Shown here one piece after another: positions 47,791-59,193 of a stretch of 64,000 nucleotides of DNA; position 1 is the first letter of the stretch, and the number at the start of each line of letters is the position of its first letter. Below the pieces are notes generated by a model, which did no database searches, was not told the origin of the DNA, and worked only from the letters and a program-made list of their open reading frames with translations. The stretch comes from Parelaphostrongylus tenuis. Its lineage: Eukaryota > Nematoda > Chromadorea > Rhabditida > Metastrongylidae. Where the stretch lies: the NCBI GenBank assembly GCA_019055375.1, contig JAHQIW010003741.1:124001-188000 (forward strand), written 5' to 3'. Both the position numbers and the translations under genes were made by a program.

Positions 47791-47809
47791 AGAGAGTGTT
47801 AAATTGGAA

Positions 47810-48022
47810 TTAGAGAACAACTGATCCAGTAGGTGCAATACCAAAACAGTTTTCTGCTCTCTCCGCTTTCAAAACATCAATGATAATGTCCTTGTTACCA
47901 CTGAAATTTTGGTAATCTTCCTCGGCAGAATGGGAGAATGGGGAAGGAAAATATTCAACTTTTTGCCCTTTTCCTGCAATGACTAAAATTATCACGGATG
48001 CCAAAAAACAAGAAGGAGACAT
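47810..48022 (-). CDS. Candidate small secreted protein (70 aa)
   Basis: Single-exon minus-strand frame beginning MSPSCFLASVIILVIAGKGQ, a convincing signal peptide with hydrophobic core at about 5-16. The mature part is short and acidic (HSAEEDYQNFSGN, then DIIIDVLKAERAENCF), ending GSVVL. A TTCTCAG acceptor-like site lies about 19 bases upstream of the ATG. It lies about 570 bp upstream of receptor 2 on the same strand, so the two could be co-transcribed; this is inference. No family recognised. It could be the first exon of a longer gene, or chance. Confidence 0.35.
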   Translation of the reverse strand: MSPSCFLASVIILVIAGKGQKVEYFPSPFSHSAEEDYQNFSGNKDIIIDVLKAERAENCFGIAPTGSVVL

Positions 48023-48649
48023 CCATAATGCAATCGCTTTCTGAGAAAATTCTGATCATAATCTCATCAGTGATGGATCGCATACAAAAGTATTAAGAGC
48101 AACAGATAATAAATCACTTTAGTCTTTTGTCATTATAGTGGTAATTATAGATCTGGTAATGCTGGTAATGCTTTTCATGTTCTTCTTATTAAGGTCTAAG
48201 TTTATTGAAAATGAACAGTGCCAATATCGCCGCTTTTCGCCAAGCAAAGCCTTCTGAAGCAGTGGCAATCATCTGCATACGAAAAACTCTAATGGCATTC
48301 GAAGCATATACATGACAATGACAAATTTTGCTAACAAGTTACTAAAACAAAAGCTCATAAAAAGATGATAAAACTAATTGCAGAAAAAGACGGAGAATCT
48401 CACATTACTTGGGTCCCTAACGATAACATCTTTTCAAGCCTCAGCAAAATCATTGACACTTTTCTCGATTACTGAGCTAATACGACGTCAGCAAGAGATT
48501 CTATTCAGCTGACTTTACTGTGTGTTCGTCTTCTTTAAAGTCAATCAATGGCCCACAAACCCTTGCTATAGGTGCTCGTCGTCGGAGTCACGTCAAGTGC
48601 TGAAAGGTGTAGTTTGCTTCAGTAAAGAATCTCATTAGATGGCGCTCTT
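48023..48649. other. No gene seen
   Basis: AT-rich spacer between the small frame and the RTE element. No motif recognised. Confidence 0.4.
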
Positions 48650-51200
48650 TTATATAGAATTTATGTCAATCTATTTAAAGTAGAAGACCTATTGAGTCAA
48701 GGAGGAAGGATAAGATACGACGTCTTTGGTCTGGTTGAGAAGAGAAGACGAAGTCCTTTTCCCGCTGTTCATGATACCGAATAAGAACTGTTTCTTGAAA
48801 AATACGATCGCAGAGGTGTTGGCGGCGTTGGCATCCTCGTCAAATCAAATTTGACCGTGAACATCGATTCGTTTGAGCAGCTCACAATAGTATCGGATGA
48901 TTACGGTTGAAACGATGTGTTCATGCCGGCTTTGACCATCTTCGTTGCTCAAGCACCAACATCAAGTTATGACAAAGACGAAGTCGAAGCGTCCTAATAT
49001 AGACCTCGAAATATTTTCCAGAGAAAAGCGCACATTTTTCAAGGTCATTGATGGAGAACTTAATGCAAAAACTGAGCCTAGAAGAACGCCTAAGGAACGT
49101 CACATTGGGACTCAAGGACTAGAATGGAATGAGCAGGGTGAGAGGCTGTCTGAGTTAATCATGACGACCCAAACCATCCATGGTATCTCACCATTTCAAA
49201 AGCCTCACTCTCAACGGTGGACGTGGAAGTCTCCTAATGGGAGTACCATAATGAAATGGACCTGTTAGTAAATCAAATATTTTGCTCGACCGATGCCGCC
49301 TTGTTCCTATGTTCTAGACGGGATCAGAGCATCGCCTCCTTAGCGCAACATTCCGTTTTTCGCAAAAATAGAGAGAGCCGCTGAAGTTAAAGAACGAAGT
49401 TCCAGAACTATCATAAACTGTGTGTTCAGATGAATAGTTGGCCCTTAAAAAGACACCGTTGTCGACGACATCGACAAAAAATACGACCGGTTCGTTGAAT
49501 ATCTCTACGTTAGCGCTATGAAAGCCGAGTTTGAAAGTTACGAAGAGATGCTTGTCTCCACAGACACTCGAGACGCTTGTCTCCACAGACACTCGAGCCC
49601 AAACGTCAACGTGGAATCGGACGAGCTACAGTTAACATGACCGTGACGTTCGAACTTGCGAAACGCTGCGCAGAAGCTTCGAAAGAAGACTTCAAAGAGA
49701 GACGAGCAGCAGTTATGGCAGAAGCTATAGAAGCTGGGAAGAGCAATCGCAAAGCCCAGTAAGGCTTCGCCAACTGTAAGAAGATCATTCGCCAATACTA
49801 TTCGGATCTCTTCGTTAACCATGTCCTCTGTCATCATAAAAATTGAAAGAGGATAAATCTGCAGTCTCACCGGTTCTCCCTTGCGAAATCTGACGTAGTG
49901 TGCCGTCGCTGAAGAAGAAGACAACAACCACTCCAGACAGGATTAGAGCACGACACTTGAAGAGCCTACCGCCGGTTCTCATCAACACCCTGGCTTGACT
50001 CTTCACTCGCTACCTGATAGAATGCAAGGTTCTCAGTCAATGAAAACCAGCAAGACCGTGTTGTCGTTTGAAAAAGGAGACCTTCACGACATAAGCAATT
50101 ATCGCCCAATCTATTTGTTGTCTGTCGTCTATAAACTCTTCAAACGAATGATTCTAAGCAGGATACACTGAACGAAAAACGGACATGCGAAAAAGCAGGG
50201 TCTTGAAAAGGATTTAGTATCGTGCATCCACATTCGAGTCTTCACAAGGCTGATTGAAGTCTCACAAGAGTACCAACTACCGCCCTGCTCACTTCCATTT
50301 TTGAAGAAACCCTTTGATTGAGTGGAAACGTAAGCGGTTATAAAGGCTCTGGATAACCAGGGCGTCCTTACTCAGTATATAACCATCATTCGCAAGCTGT
50401 ATAAAAATTTCACGACCAAAATATCCCCTTCACAATAATATCACCATCGGCGCAGGAAAGGGGTTCGACAAGGCGATACGATTTTGTCAAAATTGCTCAC
50501 TGCGCCCTCCAAAACGTCATACGAACATTGGAATGAGACGATGTGGGAGTGAAAATTGACGGTCGACAATTATACCATCTTCGCTTCTCTCATTTTATCG
50601 TTCTCATAACACCATGCATCAACCGAGTAGAAGGGATGCTGACCGATTTCGACAATGCCTGTGGGAAGACTGGCCTCCAATTAAATCTAACGAAAACGAT
50701 ATTTATGAGGAACGGATGTGTTTCGAATGCCCCATTCACGCTCAACTGAATGAGAATCTTCGAACGCTCCAGCTACGTCTGTATAGGTCGTTAAAATCAA
50801 TACGATGAACGATCTAGCTCCAGAGCTAAGCAAGAGGAAATGAGCAGTTTGTGGAATGTTTGAGAGCATCGAATATGTAGTGAAGAGGACAAAGAATATC
50901 AATCGTGCTCATCTTTTCGATTCGACGATTATCTCTGCCCTAACGTATGCAGCAGAATACGTGGTCACTACGTAAGCAAGGTGAAAGATCACTTGGCTTT
51001 ATTGAACGTGCAGTTGAAAGGTCGATGCTGGGAGGATCCCGCATCTCGCAAATGAGAGAAAGTATCCGAAGTTCCTACTCAAGTCAACAATCGATGATCA
51101 AAGTCACCATTCTACACGCCAGGATATCGAAAATAATGTGAACCGGACATATGATGCGCTTCAACGACAATTGGCAGACGAGAGCTTCTACAGACTGGAT
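48650..51200 (+). mobile_element. RTE-type LINE with endonuclease and reverse transcriptase, decayed
   Basis: In order on the plus strand. AP endonuclease pieces come first: GVGGVGILVKSNLTVNIDSF at about 48820 and RRTPKERHIGTQGLEWNEQG at about 49080-49140. A linker region follows at 49440-49760. The RT start is at about 49970-50130 (PPVLINTLA, ISNYRPI). Fingers and palm pieces are at 50220-50400. GVKIDGRQLYHLRF with a degraded FADD loop is at about 50540-50600, followed by LTDFDNACGKTGLQLNLTKT. The C-terminus has WSLRKQGERSLGFIERAVER, ending near 51180. Many stops and shifts make it dead, but it is the longest RTE here. Same subfamily as the 10.5-12 kb copy by eye. Confidence 0.85.
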
Positions 51201-51309
51201 ATTAGCATATTTCGGATATAAGATATTAGGATATTTCTCGGGATATTAGGCGTTCTACAGGAAAATCACCGACCTAATGATCCGAGTACTTCACGAAAAG
51301 CCTAGGAGA

Positions 51310-51760
51310 AAGAAGAAAGAAATATGATGCTTAGCACATCCCTGAAGCGAGGAGGATGCACTCTTGCACGCGATAGGGAAAAATAAAACACTCTAAAATT
51401 ATCCACCTTAGCTCTTCCATGACGTTTCTGATCGATTTGCAACATGAAGTTGAGCGTAATCATGCAGCGAAACCACTTTGTCATGTACTATTGCGTAGTC
51501 CAGCCGTTTTGTTTGCAATTCACGATTCAATTTGATGATTGTCGCTGATGAAGTACTGTATTAACTGTTCGACCACTTTTCAGGAGCTCATAGTAATGGA
51601 CGCCTTTCTAATCCCACCAAATGCACCCTAACCCTCCTCAGTGAATATTCACTTTTGTAGTTGATTCTGGTGGTTGTCTGAGATCGGTGCATGATTGCGT
51701 GTAACGCTAACCACTGCGTCATTCCCTCCTATTGGCAGCAAATAAAAAGTCAAAACTCAT
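51310..51760 (-). mobile_element. Mariner transposase central remnant
   Basis: Minus-strand pieces YELLKSGQTVNTVLHQRQ, KLNRELQTKRPDYAIVHDK and VVSLHDNAQLHVA match the YELL-TVNxxxYxxQL and HDNARPHVA segments of mariner. The residue order is correct but frames shift. Neither terminus was identified. Confidence 0.65.
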
Positions 51761-52189
51761 AGGTGTTATCTCAGCCATGTCCTCCTCGACAGCGCATGGG
51801 CTACGAAAAGTTACCTAAAAAAGCTATATTTTCTGAACTACGGTGGTGTGATAGAACTGGCGTTTTTGTCGCTGCAAAGTTTACAAAAAATTTCATAATT
51901 AGTTACTGTATGTTTTGCGTGTGTATGGTGCTTCAAGGTTAGTTTTCTTCGAAATACTTTCTATGTAGCACGTGTTCTTTCACCAAAGATGTAAGACTGA
52001 TTTTATTCATGTCTACAAGGCTAGCAGTATTACTACTATATTATGAAATAAAGGCCTCGATATATCCTAACGAGTGTAACTGAAAACAGTTAAATGATTG
52101 AGGTGAACGTGATGTATTTGCAGGACTCACGACTTAGCTCCAAATCAGAGTGAACCTGTTCGCGGACTATGTTAAAACACATGAACTAA

Positions 52190-52600
52190 GATTTTAGTAA
52201 GAATATAACATGTTTTGAGTTGTTGGGTCTAGTGCAATACAGGTACCTGTTCCGTCCTATTGGTAGTCATCAGTATCACCTTCCCTCGGTTCAGCCGATT
52301 CCTGAGGCTTAATACGGTCTACGAAGGAATTGAAGACGAGTAATAAATCACCTCACATCAGATGATGGAATTACCTGACGTTGTGGTGACTGGCAGTCGA
52401 GTTCCTAGCTATTACAATAAACCATACCTCTCTTATCAACAGCTTTTTATAGGCCCGCTCAAAGGATATAATCTGATGTTTTGAACTCTAGTGCTATACA
52501 GGTACCTGTTTCGTCCTATTGGGACTCATTAGTATCACCCTGCCTCGGTTCAGCCGATCCCCTGAGGCTAATTAATCCTCTATAATGGAATCGACGCAGA
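52190..52600. repeat. Two tandem MITE family B arms
   Basis: tctagtgcaatacaggtacctgttccgtcctattgg ... ccctcggttcagccgat (52226-52325) is repeated at 52490-52575 in the same orientation. The first copy includes a segment (gatgatggaattacctgacgttgtggtgactggcagtcgag) also present in the interior of the 15.7 kb MITE. So this is a rearranged copy with two left arms. Confidence 0.65.
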
Positions 52601-52904
52601 GTAATATATCTGTAGTAATTATCAGGTTATATCATTTTAAGCTCATCTACAAAAAGGGGTCGATAGAAGAGGTAAAATTCCATGAGTTAGTTCGGAAGAA
52701 GACATTTCTCTCATTTGGCTGCCAGAATAGAATTATCGCTGGGTGGAACAGAATTTATAATTCTGTATGATTTTCCCAAGCGAAACCTTCGTTGGTTAGC
52801 ACAAGGCAAATGTCAACCATAGGTAATTCAGATGTTTACAACAATGACATAGTAAAAGTCGGTTGAGTAGTACATAGTAAAAGTCTATATATATATCAAT
52901 ATAG

Positions 52905-53198
52905 AGCTCTAAAAAAGCTCTCGGCGTTGGTCAATCTCTGAGGGATGCGCCATGCTTTCAACTTCAAAATCTAACTTCGTTTGAGGTGATTGAATGCATA
53001 TCTGGCCTTTACAATGACTCGCGGTGGCCTCCCGCTGAACCGAGTCAGTGCTGCTTATCCTCCCAGACAAGTCTGAGGCCTGTCTGTTACCATTTTACCG
53101 ATCCCGGAGGGATGGATGGCTTGGTGAGCCACGAGCGCGAGATCGAACCATTGACCTCGTGTGCGACGCAGAGCACCTCTAGGCCACTGCGCCACATG

Positions 53199-53200
<2 letters not shown>
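52905..53200 (-). repeat. SINE family 1, best copy (tRNA-derived)
   Basis: On the minus strand the head carries an A-box-like TGGCCTAGAGGTGC (53186-53173) and a B box GGTTCGATCTC (53149-53139), about 25 bp apart as in tRNA promoters. The roughly 200-bp body follows and is shared with copies near 0.9, 7.3, 33.6 and 44.9 kb. The head abuts a TA microsatellite. Confidence 0.7.
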
Positions 53201-53202
<2 letters not shown>

Positions 53203-53243
<41 letters not shown>

Positions 53244-53275
53244 TATATACATATACATATACATATATATCAATG
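53203..53275. repeat. TA microsatellite
   Basis: About 35 TA units with a few interruptions, adjoining the SINE head. Confidence 0.85.
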
Positions 53276-53639
53276 TATCCGCCAAACGTTGGCTCGAATC
53301 TTGCTTGATACAGAAAAAAACGTAGCCGGATTAAGAGCGATGATCTGACTTATAGTTATGAAGCCGGTAATGAGACGTTTTTCATCGACAGCCTTGATAT
53401 CCTACAGAAAACAATACGCTATCAAATTATATTGTTTTGAGCTTAAGCGCTGTTTCAAAAAAACCACTTGAATGGAAGGTTTTACAATATAGGTTTTCAG
53501 TTATAAGCAATCGATCGTAAAGCACTGCATGTTGACTAATCTTATCACGTTGCCTACAGAGTGAATATTTTGGCGTTGAATCCTTCATGCGCAGAAATTT
53601 TCCCTTTTCAAGGAACTGACTGATTCGAAAGGCAGCGTC

Positions 53640-53730
53640 TACTGGTGAGGCCGAAGGACCGAAACGTTCGTCTGGGACTGCACAAGTCTCATAGGAGATC
53701 TCATGAAAAGCTTAAAATATGTTATCAGAC
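53640..53730. repeat. Foldback family A terminus
   Basis: gaaggaccgaaacgttcg, then gcacaagtctcataggagatctcatgaaaagcttaaaatatg. Single arm only. Confidence 0.45.
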
Positions 53731-53739
53731 TAGCAGAGT

Positions 53740-53890
53740 GGTTACACAGCAGGCGTCGGTATTATAGCGGGTTGGAGCATGCGCCCACAATCGGCTGAAG
53801 CGCGGATTGAAGTCGCCCCTAGTGCAAAAGTTTTGTACATTGCCCAACACCATTTAATATATCTGTATCATGATACCACCGTTGTGAATC
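53740..53890 (+). repeat. SINE family 2, degenerate copy
   Basis: ggagcatgcgcccacaatcggctgaag ... gattgaagtcgcccctagtgcaaaag, then the shared tail ctgtatcatgataccaccg. Boxes are poorly preserved. Confidence 0.45.
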
Positions 53891-55814
53891 AATTGAAGAG
53901 AAACGTTTCTGTTGTCAGATTGTATATTGCGAGTGAGATTTCAAAAAACCAGTCGAATAGATGGGTATTACAAACTGACAATGATTCCGATACGCAATTG
54001 AACGACACCTTTGAAAGAAGCTGTTTGAATTCAGCCGTCCACGTTGCGATTGGACGGTACTGAATGGGTTGAGGAAATACTTTGTGATAAGAGAGCAGCG
54101 CTGTGATACGTACGTCGATGCGATGAGCAAGTATCACGTAGAATAGTTCTGGTGACGTGAGGAAGTACGTGTGATTGTGAATCTTGACATATGGTGCATA
54201 AAATAATGTTGCAGCTTTGGTTCAATGGCAAGAGAGTGGTATACCTAATATACGGCTGTTACAATGTGTAAGTAGAGTCTAACCACCGTAATCTATTACC
54301 TGAAGTAATGCGGTGAAATGGATATGTTGACTGCAAGAATAGTAATTGAACGATGAGGATGATTAGCCATTAGCTCGCTTACACTGAATAATTGGAAGTG
54401 TTTTGGCGCAACATATGGGAATCTCACAAAGTACACGGCGATAGCCACATTCTCAACGTACGCGGCAAAGAATGACGTTTCTACAAAAAACGTTCTCAAT
54501 CACAGTGAATGTTCATAGAGGAAATTGAAGCTTGGAGTTTGCGGCAATTTGAGGCAAAGATAAATGTAAATGATAGTTAACTCAATTATCATAGAAAAAT
54601 TTAGGTAGAAAATCGGAACTATTGGAAGAAATAGTCACAATATGGATCATCTGTATCTTTTATCTCAATTAAACTGTCAAATTCTCAGATTCTGCTCATG
54701 TTTTGGTTGAACCATTCAAATTACAAGTCCGAATACAGAGGTCGAGGATGAAATACACTCTAGTGGTTTCCACAGCGTACCTATATTACTAGCCAAGGAT
54801 CAGCGTGGGCTACATCTGCTGTGCTATATCTCCTAATCACCGGCAAAAACTAGTCGAAATAAATCGAAACACTAAGCAAAAAACCCAATCTGACATAGCT
54901 ATGATTCGTTTTAAGTCAGTATTTCGTATTACTGAGTCTGATGAAAACGGGGTCATTTCCGACGGATAGAATCATTGCATAGTGAACATAGCAAGAGGTG
55001 TTAAAATGGTGCAGAGTTGATTACAAACACAAGAGATAAGAGTTGAAGCGGGTAAATGGAGTTAACAACTCCCTAAAACGTCACATCGGATTTGCTCCTG
55101 TAGTTGATTCCTCTCATTAATTAGAGTCAGATTCGCAAATCATATAACGGAAGGTTTTATCTGGCAGCAAGTTTCCGGTCTCCTTGCTGCGAGTTTATGT
55201 CGAGTTGTGTCAACCCAATCCAAGCAAGTGACTACGGCCATTTCATTACACTTCTCGCCTTAAAGTTCTGTTTTTCTATGCACTGAGTTGGAACTTTGTC
55301 GTTTTTTTGCTCCCTGCTCATTGAAAAATTTTTTTATGAACTCTTTGATGCTTTCAAAGCATTCCGGGCGTTAGTGTGTGTAGTGAAAAAAGGCTCGTCC
55401 ACCAAAGTACTTTGGTGTTGTTGGTAGGGGACTTTGGAACACGTATGACTACATGGTCAAGTTTTTCATGTTCGTCCATACAATTGGGTTATCATGATCG
55501 CTCACATGATTGCAAAAGAAATTGCAACTGATCGTTGGTCAGAATTGCTCTATATATGCTTAGCGTCATGAATGGTGCTTGTCTTTTCGCCAACTTCCAG
55601 TGATATCCATATATTTTGAATACTTCGAGGTATGGGAACTTGAGAAACTAAAAAAGTGAGGTCTCCATCTTACATAGCTTGCTCATAGATGCTTTTTCGC
55701 AAAGTACTGAGGTATTTTTCTGTTATTGACAATCATTTTTGACGAAATTTTCGGTGGCGAAAAATTTTTGGCTAACTTTCAATAACCATTCAAAAGCTTA
55801 AATTACAATATATA
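53891..55814. other. Intergenic, no gene seen
   Basis: No motif recognised in either strand. Positions 53880-54140 are open in several frames, without protein-like conservation. AT-rich repeat words appear from 55640. Confidence 0.4.
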
Positions 55815-55945
55815 CGTATCAGCTGGGATTAGAACCCAGATCTTATCCTTTTCGGGAGCATAAGCCAAACCGTTGCACCACCGACGCTCGTTTTGCATCC
55901 ACTCATTCTACGCTACAACGCGTTATCTGTCAACAGCCAACCGTC
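55815..55945 (-). repeat. SINE family 2 copy (tRNA-derived)
   Basis: Minus-strand head: TGGTGCAACGG (A-box-like) and GGTTCTAATCCC (B box, complement at 55825-55836). The tail acgctacaacgcgttatctg, then acagccaaccgtctg, is shared with the 26.7 kb copy. Confidence 0.65.
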
Positions 55946-56344
55946 TGTGCTTTTGTAATTACCAAATAAAGTTTCGAAGTCCCAATATTTGAACTTTCAA
56001 TTGAGAATTAGTAATCTAGTAGAAAATCTTCGTCCATCAAAAGGGGTTTATTCAAAAATTCCTGTCTAATAGCGAAAAAGTGCCATTGTTACTTGAAATA
56101 GTTGCCAAATCGATTTAGAGTACAATAATCTAGTTGGATAAGTGGTCGGTTGTACGAAATTTTTCCATTGAAAAAAGCGAAATTTGCGTTTTTAACGGTG
56201 CTGACAAAGCAGTTGATTAATAAATGCAATTTCTGTGTGATTAAGCAGCCATAATGGTACAGCCACAATTTCACATGGTTAGAACAGAGCATGTCTTATC
56301 GTCCCTAGCATTAGTAGAGGTGACTAGTAAGCTTGTAACTCTGA

Positions 56345-57000
56345 AGAGGTGAACGATACTGCTGAAACGTACGTGCAAGAGATCAGGTAAGTTGTACCAG
56401 ATCATTAGCAGTCGTTGCCTCTACCGTTTGGGCGAACTTGGCAGATCGTTTTGCAGAGGCAACTCAATACAGTCAAGTGAGGACTAACTGGCACTTCAGT
56501 GCATTTGGAAAAATCTACCAAAATATTCAAATCTGTCCCTTTAAGACAGCTGTACTTGCTTCGCTAGAAATAAAGTACAGGATGGATGGAACCTTGTTCT
56601 CGCCACACTTTCCGTTTAGGGTGCCGACTCCACATCCAACCTGAGTAGCTCCTACCGCAACGTAGCCATTGAAGATGGATATTTTTCACGTCAAGCGTAG
56701 AAAACCTACCTTATGGCCTTTTTCTGTGCACACACTAATAGCTCTTCAAAACATGTTTTTCACAACGATACCATTTTGTGTTGTATCATCTATGGGAAAA
56801 GTTGATGTGAACTTCAATAATGGAAGCTGCTTTGCCCTCGTTTCCCACATAACAAAAAAAACCCCTTGAGGATACCCCACTTCATTGTTCATCATCTGAT
56901 ATAGTATTTCAAAATAACATCGAAAATCAAACAAAGAATGGTTGAAAAGAGTTGGGAGGTCGGTCGGTTCGGAGCATTTCATTATTTCTCAACTAAAGGT
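56345..57000. mobile_element. Penelope-like element, truncated copy across the inverted junction
   Basis: Matches 38060-38620 along its length (cgttgcctctaccgtttgggcg, then tacttgcttcg, aggatggatg, tttttcacaacgataccattttgtg, agcatttc). It contains the same switch from minus-oriented endonuclease linker to plus-oriented 5' region. Truncated on both sides; no complete RT or endonuclease motif. Confidence 0.75.
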
Positions 57001-57061
57001 TATTCCATATCATTCGTTTTGAGTGTTTTCTTAAGACCACAGCTCAAATTACAATATGTCA

Positions 57062-57442
57062 AAGAATCGTTTTCGAGCCACCCATGTCACGTGAATGTGT
57101 TGAAGATGGGCTGACTTATAGAGCCCGATACACGTGTTTCCATCTTACGATCTCATCAGTCGGGCAGTTACTCATTCTCGTCTTTTGCTGATCTATGTGG
57201 GTGCCCATTTCCCACACTAAGAGTTAGCGACGACGAACGAACGAACTGGACATGGAGTGTAAAACGTTCGTCGGCGTTAACTCTTAGTGTGGGGAAGGGG
57301 CACCCACAGAGATTAGCAAAACGCAAGAATGGGTCACTGCCCGAGTGACGAGATGGTAAGATCGAAACACGTGTATCGGGCTCTATAAGTCAGCCCATCT
57401 TCAACAGACCACATGACATGCGTGACTCAAAAGTGATTTTGT
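57062..57442. repeat. Foldback element, about 175-bp inverted arms
   Basis: The left arm 57066-57240 and right arm 57263-57440 are reverse complements with only scattered mismatches. They include gaagatgggctgacttatag, agcccgatacacgtgttt, ttactcattctcg and cccacactaagagtta. The loop is only about 20-30 bp. Outer parts (ttgaagatgg, catgtcatgtggtctgtt) relate it to family A ends elsewhere in the window. No coding capacity; the whole unit could fold as one long hairpin. Confidence 0.85.
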
Positions 57443-57444
57443 GG

Positions 57445-59030
57445 TATATTCAAATCAAAAGAATTTGAAAGGTCTATTACATTTCCGAAAAGGCTTTTTA
57501 CTGCGCTGGAAAGCAAAAAATGAAATTTTGCTTCTCATTCAATCATTTTTGCTGACCAAACCTTTTCCTCTGGAATTTTGACAACCAATCGATAGAGCAA
57601 ATCTCAAAGATTCCAAAAATTTATTTGGTTTTTCAAAAAGGACCTCGCAGTGCTTTGTGCAACCATTACAAGACTGGAGTTCGCAAAGCTAGATTATTTT
57701 CGTTACCAGACCCTCTTTCAACCCTCCAAAGGAAACGTAGTTTTTGGTTATTTTTGATGTTCAGATAATTGTTCGATAACTTAGATCAAAAGATTTCGAG
57801 AGGTCCTTTTTGATTTTAGAATGATTTTACTAATGCGCTGAAGCATAAAAAATAAAATTTCATTCCTCATTTGAATATTTCTCACCGAACAAAGTAATTT
57901 TCTCGCACCAGCAGAAGCTAATCGGTAGATCAAATCTCAGGAATTCCAAAAACTTTTTCGTTTTTGAAGCGAGCTTTCTAAAAAAAAACAAAACTGGCTT
58001 ACTAGCTTCCGTAACAAAAAGAAGAGTGAGTTTCACACTTGGCGCGCAGGCTGTGTCTTAACCGAAGACGCTTTTCCTAGCCATGCTCGTAACATTGTCA
58101 AAAAGTCTGTGGACCAAACGCAAGCTTCGTTCGATGACCTTTTTTGCACAGACATTCGCTTTGTAACACGCCATGCTTTCGTGGGAACATTGCTGCGTCT
58201 TTTTCAGTACTTGGTAAAGCATGAAAGCTGATTGGGGAATCTCGATGAGAAGCAGGAGAAAACAATTGAAAGGCAACTGATGTACATTGGACTGGTGTCG
58301 CTTGTTGCGAAATTTTGCTCATATACAGGTAAAAGAGTGCTGGCTTAGCGCCAATACGGCGAAATCTTATCCACATGCTTTCAAAGTCTGGTGGCTTAAA
58401 ACCGACGTCTCGATAGCTACAGTGCAATGAAGAGTCCTTACACAACTAAAAAACACTATAGAAATCGACAAGATTTGAAGTAACGATGACAAGTGAAAGT
58501 CTTTACCAAACGCTTGCTGAGCGAGAAATGTATGGATGAGGAACAAAATTTTGTTTTTACTTTTGTAGCGCGATAGTACAACCATATTTACAATAAGTGC
58601 ATCATTGAAATCTGTGAGATTTTTCATATTAGACAAGTTCTGAAACTTCGAAAAAGAGTGAAAGTTGCGTTTTTCTCATCGGATCAAAGAAAGGAACAAA
58701 TAATAAAAGTGATCCAGTAATGTGAAATCTGATCCTCTACTGAGTATTATAGCGGATCAAGAATTCCATTCAAAAAATCAATGATATCGTGAGAATTCCC
58801 AAAATTTGATCTATCGAGAGGATGCTGAAAATTTGATGGAGAAGCCTAGGTCATCGAGGTTTGGATGAGGAATAAGGTGTTATTTTTGCTCTTACAGTGC
58901 AACATGAGAGCATTGTTTGATATTGAGTAGACTCTTCAAGTTCTTTGATTTATGCTATCGAATGACTACCTAATCATTAAAATGACCAAAACGTGAGCTT
59001 TTTGTGAAAGGTCGAAACAGGGCATGTATG
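57445..59030. repeat. AT-rich dispersed repeat, several degenerate units
   Basis: Units recur with the words ctgaacaaa(g)cttttcc and aatcgatagakcaaatctc followed by attcc(a)aaa (for example 57590, 57935, 58805). Related sequence is at 17.05, 18.1-18.6, 22.0, 34.7, 46.3, 55.7 and 63.8 kb. Minus-strand frames around 58058-58445 are by-products and show no recognisable protein. Confidence 0.5.
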
Positions 59031-59034
59031 ACGG

Positions 59035-59193
59035 AAAAGTACCAAAACTTTTTACTATGCGATTCGAAATTCGTTTCTTACTCTGCTGAGGTTATGGATG
59101 TTTAGACGAGTGAATCGCGGATTATTTTAATCTTTTCAGGCTCTGAAGAAGGTGGGCCTCGCCGTTAAGCTAGCCAATGTACCCCTAGTGTCC
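59035..59193 (+). mobile_element. Penelope-like 3' end, interrupted
   Basis: Corresponds to 40300-40460 (ggctctgaagaaggtgggcctcgcc, then tagccaatgta). The element resumes at 59948 after the mariner insertion and runs to about 60060 (cagtactattgtattgcattg, then cataacaaaagaagc). Confidence 0.7.
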
